Below, in pieces: positions 7,540-13,080 of a stretch of 13,080 bases of DNA. Both the position numbers and the translations under genes were made by a program. The notes beneath the pieces were generated by a model. It saw only the letters and a list, made by a program, of their open reading frames with translations, ran no database searches and was not told the origin of the DNA. Positions within the stretch are counted from its first letter, which is position 1. Each line of letters opens with the position of its first letter. The DNA comes from Planctomycetota bacterium (lineage in GTDB: Bacteria; Planctomycetota; Phycisphaerae; WQYP01; JAJZKY01), in assembly GCA_021803885.1 (NCBI GenBank), contig JAJZKY010000046.1:1-13080 (forward strand), read 5' to 3'.

Positions 7540-8466
7540 ATGGGCCGCAAGGCTGGCATCGCTTCCGGGGTGGGTCGCATGGGTCAACCCATTGCGGCGG
7601 CGGCGCGCCCATTAACCTTCGGAAGTGTCACTGATCAATTCCTCATTAGCCAAAGAGATAAACTCTCATCGGCATCCCTTGTTCGGCTCGAATCCATGAT
7701 CAAGCGCTTTAATGCGTTTTTCCAAGGCACGACGATCTTCGCTACCATCTCGGAAAGGCAGGTACGAGATTTCATTCGGCATCGAGCTCGTGAATCTGCG
7801 CCTGGGTCATTGAGGCTCGAATTAGGCGCACTAAAGCGAATATTTCGGATGGCAGTTGAAAATGGCCTTATCAGGACGAACCCGGCTTCCGACATATCTG
7901 TACCTCGGGAGAAGGTGGAGACCCACTATTTGACACCGGATAAATTCTGTCGGGTCCGCGATGCAAGTCCGGAGTGGCTGAAAATTATTCTCGAGTTCTG
8001 TGTGAGCACGGCATTGACCCGTCAAGAGCTATTAAAAGCGCGATGGGAAGACGTTAAAGAGATGAGCGGCGAAATGTCACTTTGCGTATCGCACGGCAAA
8101 TCTAAAAGGAATGTCCCTCTGAATGAGTTGGCGAAGCACGCGTTGCAGTCGGTGCGGCCTCAAAGCAATCCTGCAGAAGGACGGATCTTTAGAGGCAAAT
8201 CTGTCACGAGTACAAACATCTCTCAGGCATTCATGCGCGCATGCCGGTCCGCGGGTGTTAGGGGAGTCAGCTTCAAGGATCTCCGCCACACTACCGCATT
8301 CTGGATGAGGCAGGAAGAGGTTCCCCTGGAGACAATTGCACGTCTCCTCGGCCACACCAGTGCGCAAACCACTATGCGATACATACAAGAACAAAACGCA
8401 AAACTCGATAGTGCGGTGCTGGCGATTGATCGAATGGCAAACCGTCCCCGTCGATCGACAAAATGA
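7540..8466 (+). CDS. Tyrosine recombinase (phage-type integrase), non-canonical active site
   Basis: 308 aa from ATG 7540. The same frame is open to ATG 7426 (346 aa), where GAGG lies only 4 nt upstream; I prefer 7540 because the upstream segment has noncoding-like codon use and repeats. A SAM-like core-binding domain (FGSVTDQFLISQRDK to FRMAVENGLIRTNPA) is followed by the catalytic domain. Box I reads STALTRQELLKARW, so the position of the invariant Arg in G-L-R-x-x-E-L is Thr (8017-8019), with an Arg one residue later. The beta-hairpin Lys is in HGKSKRNVPL. Box II is FKDLRHT, with Lys (8275-8277) where the first His usually sits. Next come LLGH and the tyrosine in TTMRYIQ. Four of six catalytic positions are therefore canonical; activity is doubtful or altered. 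It probably belongs to the mobility module. Confidence 0.82.
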   Translation: MGRKAGIASGVGRMGQPIAAAARPLTFGSVTDQFLISQRDKLSSASLVRLESMIKRFNAFFQGTTIFATISERQVRDFIRHRARESAPGSLRLELGALKRIFRMAVENGLIRTNPASDISVPREKVETHYLTPDKFCRVRDASPEWLKIILEFCVSTALTRQELLKARWEDVKEMSGEMSLCVSHGKSKRNVPLNELAKHALQSVRPQSNPAEGRIFRGKSVTSTNISQAFMRACRSAGVRGVSFKDLRHTTAFWMRQEEVPLETIARLLGHTSAQTTMRYIQEQNAKLDSAVLAIDRMANRPRRSTK

Positions 8467-8556
8467 GACGGCCTTCCTGAATAACATAAGCACTGTATTT
8501 TCTGATACTTAGCAAACGCGCTCGACGCCCCAACATTCTCCCTCCAGAATCCCTCT

Positions 8557-8601
8557 ATTGTGTTACAATTATTTTGATTATAGTTCCATGGAACCATAAT
8601 C
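8557..8601. promoter_or_regulatory. Near-perfect 26-bp palindrome and small dyad before recombinase 2
   Basis: Bases 8576-8601 form a palindrome with arms GATTATaGTTCCA and TGGAACcATAATC, 12 of 13 positions paired. A smaller dyad ATTGT-gtt-ACAAT (8557-8569) sits just upstream. The palindrome ends 21 nt before the ATG, just ahead of the ribosome site GGAGGG. It can act as a two-fold protein-binding site or as an RNA hairpin near the ribosome site. Because it is symmetric, each strand carries TTGATT and a TATAAT-like hexamer 15 bp apart, a spacing shorter than usual. Confidence 0.55.
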
Positions 8602-8622
8602 AAGCCTGGGAGGGACAAGGAC

Positions 8623-9841
8623 ATGTCACTCTATAGGCCGAGGGGTTCGCGGATTTGGTGGTATGACTTCGTCTTCAACGGCGAGCGAATTCGCGAAAGC
8701 TCCAAAAGCAGGTCGAAGACGATTGCAAGAGATGCGGAGCGTGCACGGCACCGCGAATGTGAGGAAAAATACAACGGACTCGAAAAGCCGGAACCACCGA
8801 AGACTTTCTCAGCCGCGGCAGCAGAGACCGTTAAAGCAGTTCGCTCCAAACTCACCAAGAAGACAATGGATATTCACGAACGCAGCATTAGAAATCTCAT
8901 TCCGTTCATCGGTAAGAAACTCGTCGGGAAAATCAGCAAAGAAGATATCGAGGCGGTCGTTGCCGATCGTCGTGCTCACGGTGACTCCAACCGATACATC
9001 AACATGAACATCGAGACTCTCCGGCTCATTTTGCGCCGCTATGACTGTTGGGAACATTTGCGCAAGGATTACAAGAAGCTCAAGGAGCCAAAAAACATTG
9101 GAAAAGAACTTTCATTTGAAGAAGAAGGTAGGCTTTTGGACGCATGCCGCGCGAGTATTTCGCGCGAACTGTATCCTGCAGTCACTCTTGGATTGTATGC
9201 AGGACTGAGGCACGACGAAATTCGTCTACTGCGGTGGTCTCAGATCGATCTTGAAAAGGCATGCCTGACCGTGGGAGAGAGCAAAACCGAGACCGGTGAA
9301 GGGAGGCTCGTGCCTCTCATTGGCCCCGCGCTAGAGGCGATGAGGGAATGGGCTATAGCGTTTCCGAAAAGACAACCAGACCACTTTGTCTTTCAGAGGG
9401 AGAAATATGCACGCAATGCTAAACGCGGATCAATTCAAAATCTATAACCAATGCCCCGATCGACCTATAGGCTCATGGAAGCGGGCATGGACTACAGCAC
9501 GTCGGCTCGCGCGTGTGCGCATTCGATTCCACGATCTCCGTCACACGACTGTTACCCGGCTGCTGGATGCTGGTTGCACGCTGGAACAGATCGCTCCGAT
9601 TCTGGGCTGGAGCGCTGCAACGATGGTAGAGATGATGAAGCGATATCAGCACAGGAGCCTGGAAAACAGAAGAAAAACGATGTTGAATCTCGTGAATCCC
9701 GCCGGCAGTTTCGATGAACTGAGCGCATTGGCAACCCTGCTTCGTGGCAACACGACGGACATAACCGTAATTAGCGCTATCGCCGAAATAGTAAACAAGA
9801 TGCTCGAGAAGCTTCGGAGCGCGCAGACCTCAAAGAGCTGA
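8623..9841 (+). pseudogene. Tyrosine recombinase (integrase) split by a frameshift
   Basis: Two overlapping frames together make one integrase of about 400 aa. Frame A (8623-9447) has an arm-binding N-terminus (MSLYRPRGSRIWWYDFVFNG), a SAM-like core-binding domain and catalytic box I YAGLRHDEIRLLRW with its Arg, and the hairpin Lys in GESKTETGEG. It ends shortly after FVFQREKYA. Frame B, shifted by +1, continues DQFKIYNQCPDRPIGSWKRAW and carries box II FHDLRHT, ILGW and the nucleophile tyrosine in MMKRYQH, ending at TGA 9841. The shift lies within about 9405-9430, consistent with one inserted base. All six catalytic positions (R, K, H, R, W, Y) are present across the two parts, so damage is recent, or it is a sequencing error, or (less likely) programmed frameshifting. 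The start is ATG 8623 with GGAGGG upstream at good spacing. It lies next to tRNA-Pro and is the natural candidate for having inserted the island. Confidence 0.85.
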
Positions 9842-9970
9842 CCGCGCTCGCTTCTCTTTCAGTCCCATCAGATTGCCCCACAAATTTCCCCCATAGTCGC
9901 CAGAATGCCAATTGCGACCATTTGCAATCGGACCACTTGAGAAGAAGAAGTAAACTATTGATTCTAAATA
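9842..9970. other. Junction between recombinase 2 and tRNA-Pro, candidate att region
   Basis: No gene is recognised in these 129 bases. They lie between the recombinase stop and the tRNA 3' end, where the island-side arm of the attachment site is expected. One small inverted repeat is present: ATTGC and GCAAT separated by 8 bases (about 9911-9928). The second att copy would have to be left of the window. Confidence 0.35.
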
Positions 9971-10047
9971 TGGTCGGGACGGGCAGATTTGAACTGCCGA
10001 CCCCTCGCACCCCAAGCGAGTGCTCTACCAGGCTGAGCCACGTCCCG
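9971..10047 (-). tRNA. tRNA-Pro (anticodon GGG)
   Basis: The minus strand folds into a full cloverleaf: acceptor CGGGACG with CGTCCCG, D stem GCTC/GAGC, anticodon stem CTCGC/GCGAG around loop TTGGGGT (anticodon GGG, proline), T stem GGCAG/CTGCC around TTCAAAT, discriminator A and an encoded CCA (9971-9973). The C1-G72 pair and A73 are typical of bacterial tRNA-Pro. It reads CCC and CCU codons. Its 3' end faces the accessory region and probably served as the integration site; the tRNA itself is intact. Confidence 0.95.
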
Positions 10048-10056
10048 ACACAATGC

Positions 10057-10082
10057 AGCCGACTCGGGGCGAGTCGGCTTTT
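10057..10082 (+). terminator. Probable intrinsic terminator between tRNA-Pro and yggX
   Basis: GCCGACTC (10058-10065) and GAGTCGGC (10071-10078) form an 8-bp GC-rich stem, 9 bp with the A-T pair outside it, around GGGGC. A short TTTT run (10079-10082) follows on the plus strand. Both neighbouring genes run on the minus strand, so it would stop plus-strand transcription leaving the island. On the minus strand no T run follows. Confidence 0.5.
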
Positions 10083-10111
10083 GGGGTCGCTAACAGTTTA
10101 CACCTCAGGCC

Positions 10112-10127
10112 GCTTCACGCGTGAAGC
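10112..10127. repeat. 16-bp perfect palindrome downstream of yggX
   Basis: GCTTCACGCGTGAAGC is a perfect palindrome starting 9 bases past the yggX stop. In RNA it gives a 6-bp stem with a 4-base loop. No T run follows on the minus strand, so it may be a weak end-of-transcript hairpin or a protein-binding site. Confidence 0.4.
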
Positions 10128-10136
10128 TACACGGCA

Positions 10137-10409
10137 TCAGTGTGCCGGAGGAACATATTCCGAAGGCAGCGCCGAACCGGAGCCGAAAAAGAACTCCTCC
10201 ATCTGCTCCACCAGGAATTGCTGCGCCTGCGGCGTCCACGGCTGCAGGCGATACTCGTTCAGCAGCATCTTCTGCCGCTGAACCCACTCGTCCCAGGCCG
10301 CCTTCGACACGTTTTTGTAGATCTTCTGGCCAAACTCAGAGTCGAACGGGGGCTCGTCCAGCCCTTCCATCTCGCGCTTGTTGCGCACGCAAAAAACCAT
10401 GTGTGCCAT
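10137..10409 (-). CDS. yggX: YggX family iron-trafficking / oxidative damage protection protein
   Basis: 90 aa, the normal size of this family. The N-terminal pattern VFCVRNKREMEGLDEPPF with its single conserved cysteine (Cys7), then GQKIYKNVSKAAWDEWVQRQ, MLLNEYRL and QFLVEQMEEFFFG, matches the YggX/Fe(II)-trafficking family along the whole length. In enteric bacteria YggX is a small cytoplasmic protein linked to protection of iron-sulfur clusters from oxidative damage; its mechanism is not fully settled. The ATG at 10409 has GGAGGA 10 nt upstream on the minus strand (10420-10425). It stands alone, divergent from the zinc-ribbon membrane gene and upstream of tRNA-Pro. The C-terminus (GSALPSEYVPPAH) is slightly longer than enteric versions, as I recall from acidobacterial homologues. 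Confidence 0.93.
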   Translation of the reverse strand: MAHMVFCVRNKREMEGLDEPPFDSEFGQKIYKNVSKAAWDEWVQRQKMLLNEYRLQPWTPQAQQFLVEQMEEFFFGSGSALPSEYVPPAH

Positions 10410-10584
10410 CGTTGATTGCTCCTCCGTTTATTGTAGGGGAATCCATCGCGCCACTGTTCGCATGCTGGCTCATCCGGCAGGATGGCCGGTTCAAATCGCA
10501 TCCAGCGGGCCGGCCTTTGTGCCCGGCCGCCGGCGGCGGGCGGTCTGTCCACTGCATGCCAAAATGCTATAGGCTCATAAGTGT
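10410..10584. promoter_or_regulatory. Divergent intergenic region between yggX and the zinc-ribbon gene
   Basis: The 175 bases must hold both promoters. For the plus-strand gene a possible -10 is TATAGG (10568-10573), with a weak CTGTCC 17 bp upstream. This would start RNA only a few bases before ATG 10585, which also lacks a Shine-Dalgarno, so a leaderless or near-leaderless transcript is possible. A GC-rich segment (about 10505-10545) can form a hairpin from GGCCGG and CCGGCC. Confidence 0.35.
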
Positions 10585-11262
10585 ATGGAGACGACTTGCA
10601 CCCGCTGCCACCAGGCTGTCGAGGCCGATGCTTGCTTTTGCCCCTTCTGCGGGTTGCCACAATTGGTTTACTCCACAGAGGATGCCGAAGGGCAGATGGC
10701 GGCTGAAACCGGAAACGCGCCAGTGCGCGACGCCGGCAGTGTGGACTGGAAGCCGGCCATCCGCACCGCGCTGACGCTGGCCATTCCGGCGGGAATTCTG
10801 TGCTCGATGCTCTCCCCTGTCAGTATCCTTGGCCTGCTGCTGATGGCGGGAACCAGCGCGTGGGTTGTGGCCATCTATCTGCGCAAGGAAAAACCGGCGT
10901 GGCTCACCATCGGGGCGGGCGCGCGCATCGGCTTGGTGACCGGACTGCTCGGCGCGTGGACGGCCGCCGGCGCCACCGGCCTGAGCTTGTTCTCCATGCG
11001 ATTTTTCTTTCACCAGGGCAAGGATTTCGACAATCTTTGGGAGAACCTAGTGAACAATCAGTTAACCCAGCAGTGGAATTCGATGGGGATCGACGCGCAC
11101 ACCATTGCATTGACCAAGGCATGGATGATGTCTCCGGCGGGCCGGGCCGGATGGGTGGTGGGAACGGTCAGCCTGCTCTCGGTCGTACTGCTGCTCTTTG
11201 CTGTGGCCGGCGGCGCCTTGGGCGCGCGGATGTTGGGCCGCCCGCGTCCGCCTCAGTTGTAG
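10585..11262 (+). CDS. Zinc-ribbon plus multi-helix membrane protein, hypothetical
   Basis: 225 aa. The N-terminus is a zinc ribbon with two cysteine pairs, Cys5-x2-Cys8 and Cys19-x2-Cys22 (CTRC and CPFC), the common zinc-ribbon motif of membrane proteins in this phylum. After a linker come about four hydrophobic segments: roughly residues 59-78, 79-99, 107-137 and 188-217, the last two separated by a hydrophilic stretch (FFHQGKDFDNLWENLVNNQL). There is no signal peptide; the ribbon is probably cytoplasmic. I do not recognise a specific function. The start is fixed by the cysteine at residue 5, although no Shine-Dalgarno is seen. In the same frame, past the TAG stop, 24 codons encode another cysteine motif (see findings). 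It is transcribed in the same direction as pyrR but is probably a separate unit because pyrR has its own promoter. Confidence 0.8.
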   Translation: METTCTRCHQAVEADACFCPFCGLPQLVYSTEDAEGQMAAETGNAPVRDAGSVDWKPAIRTALTLAIPAGILCSMLSPVSILGLLLMAGTSAWVVAIYLRKEKPAWLTIGAGARIGLVTGLLGAWTAAGATGLSLFSMRFFFHQGKDFDNLWENLVNNQLTQQWNSMGIDAHTIALTKAWMMSPAGRAGWVVGTVSLLSVVLLLFAVAGGALGARMLGRPRPPQL

Positions 11263-11279
11263 CCGGTCGTTTGCCGTTA

Positions 11280-11335
11280 CTGCGGCGTCCGCAGGGGCTC
11301 AAAAGGCGCCTGCCTCAACTCCGCGCTCAGCGCGG
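11280..11335. repeat. Two small GC-rich hairpins between the membrane gene and pyrR
   Basis: Hairpin one is CTGCGG-CGT-CCGCAG (11280-11294). Hairpin two is CCGCGC-TCA-GCGCGG (11321-11335). Neither is followed by a T run. They may end the upstream transcript by a factor-dependent route or simply reflect GC-rich sequence. Both lie upstream of the predicted pyrR transcription start, so they are unlikely to be a pyr attenuator. Confidence 0.35.
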
Positions 11336-11360
11336 GATAGGGTTCCCAATTCTTCACAGC

Positions 11361-11390
11361 TTGCTCTCAAGCGGCAACCCCTCGTATCAT
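11361..11390 (+). promoter_or_regulatory. Predicted sigma-70 type promoter of pyrR
   Basis: TTGCTC (11361-11366) and TATCAT (11385-11390) are separated by 18 bp and match the -35 and -10 consensus at 4 and 5 of 6 positions. RNA would start near 11397, giving a leader of about 23 nt before ATG 11420. That is too short for the antiterminator/terminator structure of Bacillus-type PyrR attenuation. Confidence 0.5.
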
Positions 11391-11419
11391 CCGTCGAGAG
11401 ACAAGCGGCGAGAGCATTC

Positions 11420-11989
11420 ATGAGCGAAGTCCAAATCGAGCCGAATTTGCGCATTAAAGGGCGCCTGATGTCCGCCTCCGAAATCGAACGCACGCTGGTG
11501 CGGCTGGCGCACGAGATTGTTGAAAAGAGCAACGGCGGCGAAGGCCTGGCCCTGGTCGGCATCAAGCGGCGAGGCATTCCGCTGGCCGAGCGTCTGGGCG
11601 CGCTGATCGCCGGAATCGAAAAGCGTCCCATCGACACCGGCACCCTCGACATCCAGTTCTACCGCGACGACCTGACCACGGCGGGCACGCGTCCTGTGGT
11701 CAAGAAGGGCGCCATCGGTTTTGACGTGGAGGGCCGCGACGTGGTCCTCTGTGACGATGTTCTTTACACCGGCCGCACCGTTCGTGCGGCGCTCGATGCG
11801 CTCTTCGACTACGGCCGGCCGCGCCGCGTGCAACTGGCGGTGCTCATCGACCGCGGTCACCGCGAGCTGCCCATCGAAGCTTCGTACGTTGGCAGGTATG
11901 TCCCCACCAGCAGCCGGGAGATTATCGAAGTCAAGTTCCGCGAGGTGGATAACGACGAGCAGGTGCTGCTGGTCGAACGGACAACATAA
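11420..11989 (+). CDS. pyrR: Bifunctional pyr operon regulator PyrR / uracil phosphoribosyltransferase
   Basis: 189 aa, normal for PyrR (about 180). The type I phosphoribosyltransferase PRPP loop VVLCDDVLYTGRT (108-120) is complete, preceded by VGIKRRGIPLAERL (46-59) and the flexible-loop segment LDIQFYRDDL (76-85), all typical of PyrR. The family converts uracil and PRPP to UMP; in Gram-positive bacteria it also binds pyr mRNA in response to uridine nucleotides to cause attenuation. The ATG at 11420 follows GAGAG at about 6 nt; longer frames reaching into the upstream gene lack homology. It is followed 83 nt later by pyrB, the usual order. Since the predicted leader is short, any RNA control by PyrR would have to act in the pyrR-pyrB gap or elsewhere. 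Confidence 0.95.
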   Translation: MSEVQIEPNLRIKGRLMSASEIERTLVRLAHEIVEKSNGGEGLALVGIKRRGIPLAERLGALIAGIEKRPIDTGTLDIQFYRDDLTTAGTRPVVKKGAIGFDVEGRDVVLCDDVLYTGRTVRAALDALFDYGRPRRVQLAVLIDRGHRELPIEASYVGRYVPTSSREIIEVKFREVDNDEQVLLVERTT

Positions 11990-12072
11990 CACGAACACCG
12001 ACTAGCTGCCGGCCGCTGCAAGGCTGCAGCCAAACCGAATCGACCGGAGCGGAAGCTCCCGTGTGGAACAGC
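11990..12072 (+). promoter_or_regulatory. pyrR-pyrB gap with two hairpins, one with a GNRA-type loop
   Basis: Two perfect stems are seen: GCTGCA-AGGC-TGCAGC (12015-12030) and GGAGC-GGAA-GCTCC (12046-12059), the second capped by a GGAA (GNRA) tetraloop. The second ends 13 nt before ATG 12073 and just before an in-frame GTG (12061), so it could affect pyrB translation. I do not see the known Bacillus PyrR-binding consensus. Confidence 0.4.
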
Positions 12073-13080
12073 ATGAGCCCGACTGCAACCCCAGTTCGCC
12101 GCCAGCTCGCTACACCTCCCGTGCCGGCCTCGCCGTTTCCCTACAACTCAGGCTCGTTGCTCTCGGTTCTCGACCTGAGTCTGGACGGCCTGAGCCAACT
12201 GCTGGCCCGCGCCACCGCCCTTGAAAACCAGGATCCGCTGCTCCGCGACCGCATCCTGGCCAAGCGCCGCGTGGCCCTGCTTTTCTATGAATCCTCCACG
12301 CGCACTCGCACCAGCTTTGAGCTGGCCGCCAAAGGACTGGGCGCCGACACCACGCTGGTCTCAAGCCTCAGCTCCAGCATTGAAAAGGGCGAGTCGCTCA
12401 AGGACACCGGCCTAACACTGCGCGCGCTGGGCACTGAAGCCATCATCCTGCGCCACAACTCGTCGGGCGCGCCGTGGCTGCTTGAAGAGTCGACCCACCT
12501 GCCGGTGCTGAACGCCGGCGACGGCATGCACGAACACCCCACCCAGGCTCTGCTCGATCTGCGCACCATCCTGGCGCACCTCAGGGCCGGAACGGGCGAG
12601 GTGAACGCCGGGACGCTGGCTGGCGTCACCGTGGCCATCGTGGGTGACATTCTGCACAGCCGCGTGGCGCGTTCCAACATGCTGCTGCTGCCCCGGCTGG
12701 GCGCACGCGTGCTCCTGTGCGGCCCCAAAGAGCTTTTGCCCGAGCAGGCCGCGCAGATGGGACCAGGCATCGCCATCGAACGCGATTTTGACGCCGCGCT
12801 TGGCCAGTCGCAGGTGATCATGATGCTGCGCATCCAGGCCGAGCGGCTCGCCGGGCTTCGCGAACGCCTGCTCGCGCGCCACGCCCGGCGCCGGCTCGAT
12901 GACGAGGACCAGTTGCGCGCGCTGAACCTGCTCGAGATGCAGCGCGACGCGATGCTCATGTACACGAGCTGCGGCTTCTTTTTTGATGATGTGTCGGGCA
13001 TTGAAACGGTGCAGGTGCTTCAATATGTGGGGCGGGTGCTGCAGCTGGGGGCGGAGCTGTTCTCGTGGGAGCCGGACTCG
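12073..13080 (+). CDS. pyrB: Aspartate carbamoyltransferase joined in frame to a DUF3536-like C-terminus (chimera), 3' end open
   Basis: 336 codons are visible and the frame runs off the window. Residues about 27-261 are a clear ATCase catalytic chain: carbamoyl-phosphate loop FYESSTRTRTSF (71-82), SIEKGESLKDT (102-112), RHNSSGAP (127-134), NAGDGMHEHPTQALLD (147-162), the start of the second domain VAIVGDILHSRVARSN (187-202), and MLRIQAERL (251-259). ATCase catalyses carbamoyl phosphate + aspartate to carbamoyl aspartate, the first committed pyrimidine step. The expected last ~60 residues, with the HPGPMNRG motif, are absent. From about residue 264 the sequence reads LLARHARRRLDDEDQLRALN, then LLEMQRDAMLMYTSCGFFFD, then DVSGIETVQVLQY, which I recognise as the DUF3536/GH57-related family. 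As read, the ATCase should be inactive. The start may be GTG 12061 instead of ATG 12073. Assembly misjoin is as likely as a true fusion. Confidence 0.85.
   Translation, partial: MSPTATPVRRQLATPPVPASPFPYNSGSLLSVLDLSLDGLSQLLARATALENQDPLLRDRILAKRRVALLFYESSTRTRTSFELAAKGLGADTTLVSSLSSSIEKGESLKDTGLTLRALGTEAIILRHNSSGAPWLLEESTHLPVLNAGDGMHEHPTQALLDLRTILAHLRAGTGEVNAGTLAGVTVAIVGDILHSRVARSNMLLLPRLGARVLLCGPKELLPEQAAQMGPGIAIERDFDAALGQSQVIMMLRIQAERLAGLRERLLARHARRRLDDEDQLRALNLLEMQRDAMLMYTSCGFFFDDVSGIETVQVLQYVGRVLQLGAELFSWEPDS

Larger units (their letters stand above)
1..9973. mobile_element. Integrative element or genomic island in tRNA-Pro, right end only
   Basis: The region carries two tyrosine recombinase genes, an excisionase-type HTH gene, an XRE repressor and a transposase relic next to cargo genes, and it stops at the 3' end of a tRNA-Pro gene. 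Tyrosine recombinases commonly insert elements at tRNA 3' ends. The tRNA is on the minus strand, so its 3' end faces this DNA, as expected for an inserted element. Base composition changes visibly to higher GC right of the tRNA. The left boundary and the second att copy are not in the window, and I found no direct repeat of the tRNA 3' end inside it. The two damaged or odd recombinases suggest an element that may no longer move, or two elements layered together. Confidence 0.55.

Noticed and set aside
7053..7580. Minus-strand 175-aa frame across the region before recombinase 1
   Set aside because: It overlaps the XRE gene and its product shows no coherent domain; it appears to be a chance open frame.
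9777..10015. Minus-strand frames reading through tRNA-Pro into the junction (products containing SSNLPVPTIF and VQICPSRPYLE)
   Set aside because: These are typical false proteins produced by translating a tRNA gene; the cloverleaf explains the sequence.
10430..10435. TACAAT -10-like hexamer for yggX on the minus strand
   Set aside because: RNA would start inside the Shine-Dalgarno and no -35 is visible, so it is not a credible promoter.
10455..10510. tRNA-like segment containing GGTTCAAATC and short pairing arms
   Set aside because: The T stem does not pair and no full cloverleaf can be made; too short to call a tRNA or an att duplicate.
11387..11998. Long minus-strand frames opposite pyrR, and likewise opposite pyrB (12285-13023)
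   Set aside because: High GC creates long antisense open frames; the plus strand carries complete enzyme motifs.
1..13080. CRISPR array, rRNA, retron or other RNA-guided system
   Set aside because: No regularly spaced repeats, no reverse transcriptase motif and no Cas-like protein were seen in either strand.

Overview
The window looks like a chromosomal piece from an Acidobacteriota-like bacterium. The right part is compact and GC-rich and carries yggX, tRNA-Pro(GGG), a zinc-ribbon membrane protein, pyrR and pyrB. The assignment rests on the look of these proteins and on gene order; no 16S rRNA or marker set is present, so the phylum is an inference.

Layout. Bases 1 to about 9970 are accessory and visibly less GC-rich than the rest. 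They hold, from left to right: (i) a two-gene + strand operon encoding an Hsp70-like protein (5' end outside the window) and a protein with a degenerate kinase-like N-terminus joined to a classical AAA+ ATPase; (ii) a tail-to-tail minus-strand operon encoding a 198-aa charged protein overlapped by a 552-aa protein with an N-terminal PD-(D/E)XK-type nuclease motif; (iii) a decayed IS66-type tnpA relic just upstream of that operon; (iv) a divergent control module with an excisionase-type small HTH protein on one strand, an XRE repressor on the other, and two tandem 18-bp dyads between them; (v) two tyrosine recombinases, one with non-canonical catalytic boxes and one split by a frameshift; (vi) tRNA-Pro on the minus strand, with its 3' end facing the accessory DNA. 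This is the usual arrangement of an integrative element inserted in the 3' end of a tRNA gene. The far att site and left end are not in the window.

Bases 10048-13080 are core chromosome: yggX (minus), then the zinc-ribbon membrane protein, pyrR and pyrB (plus). The last gene is anomalous. Its first ~261 codons are a clear aspartate carbamoyltransferase, but it then continues in frame into what I recognise as the C-terminal part of a DUF3536/GH57-related protein, without the end of the ATCase. This is either an assembly misjoin or a real deletion fusion.

How the genes may work together. The Hsp70-like protein and the AAA+ protein are translationally close (4-nt gap) and probably form one chaperone/remodelling unit. 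The nuclease operon beside it would fit an effector. The set is a plausible undescribed conflict or defence module on a tRNA-Pro island, but the link between the two operons is inferred only from adjacency. I do not recognise a named system with this gene set.
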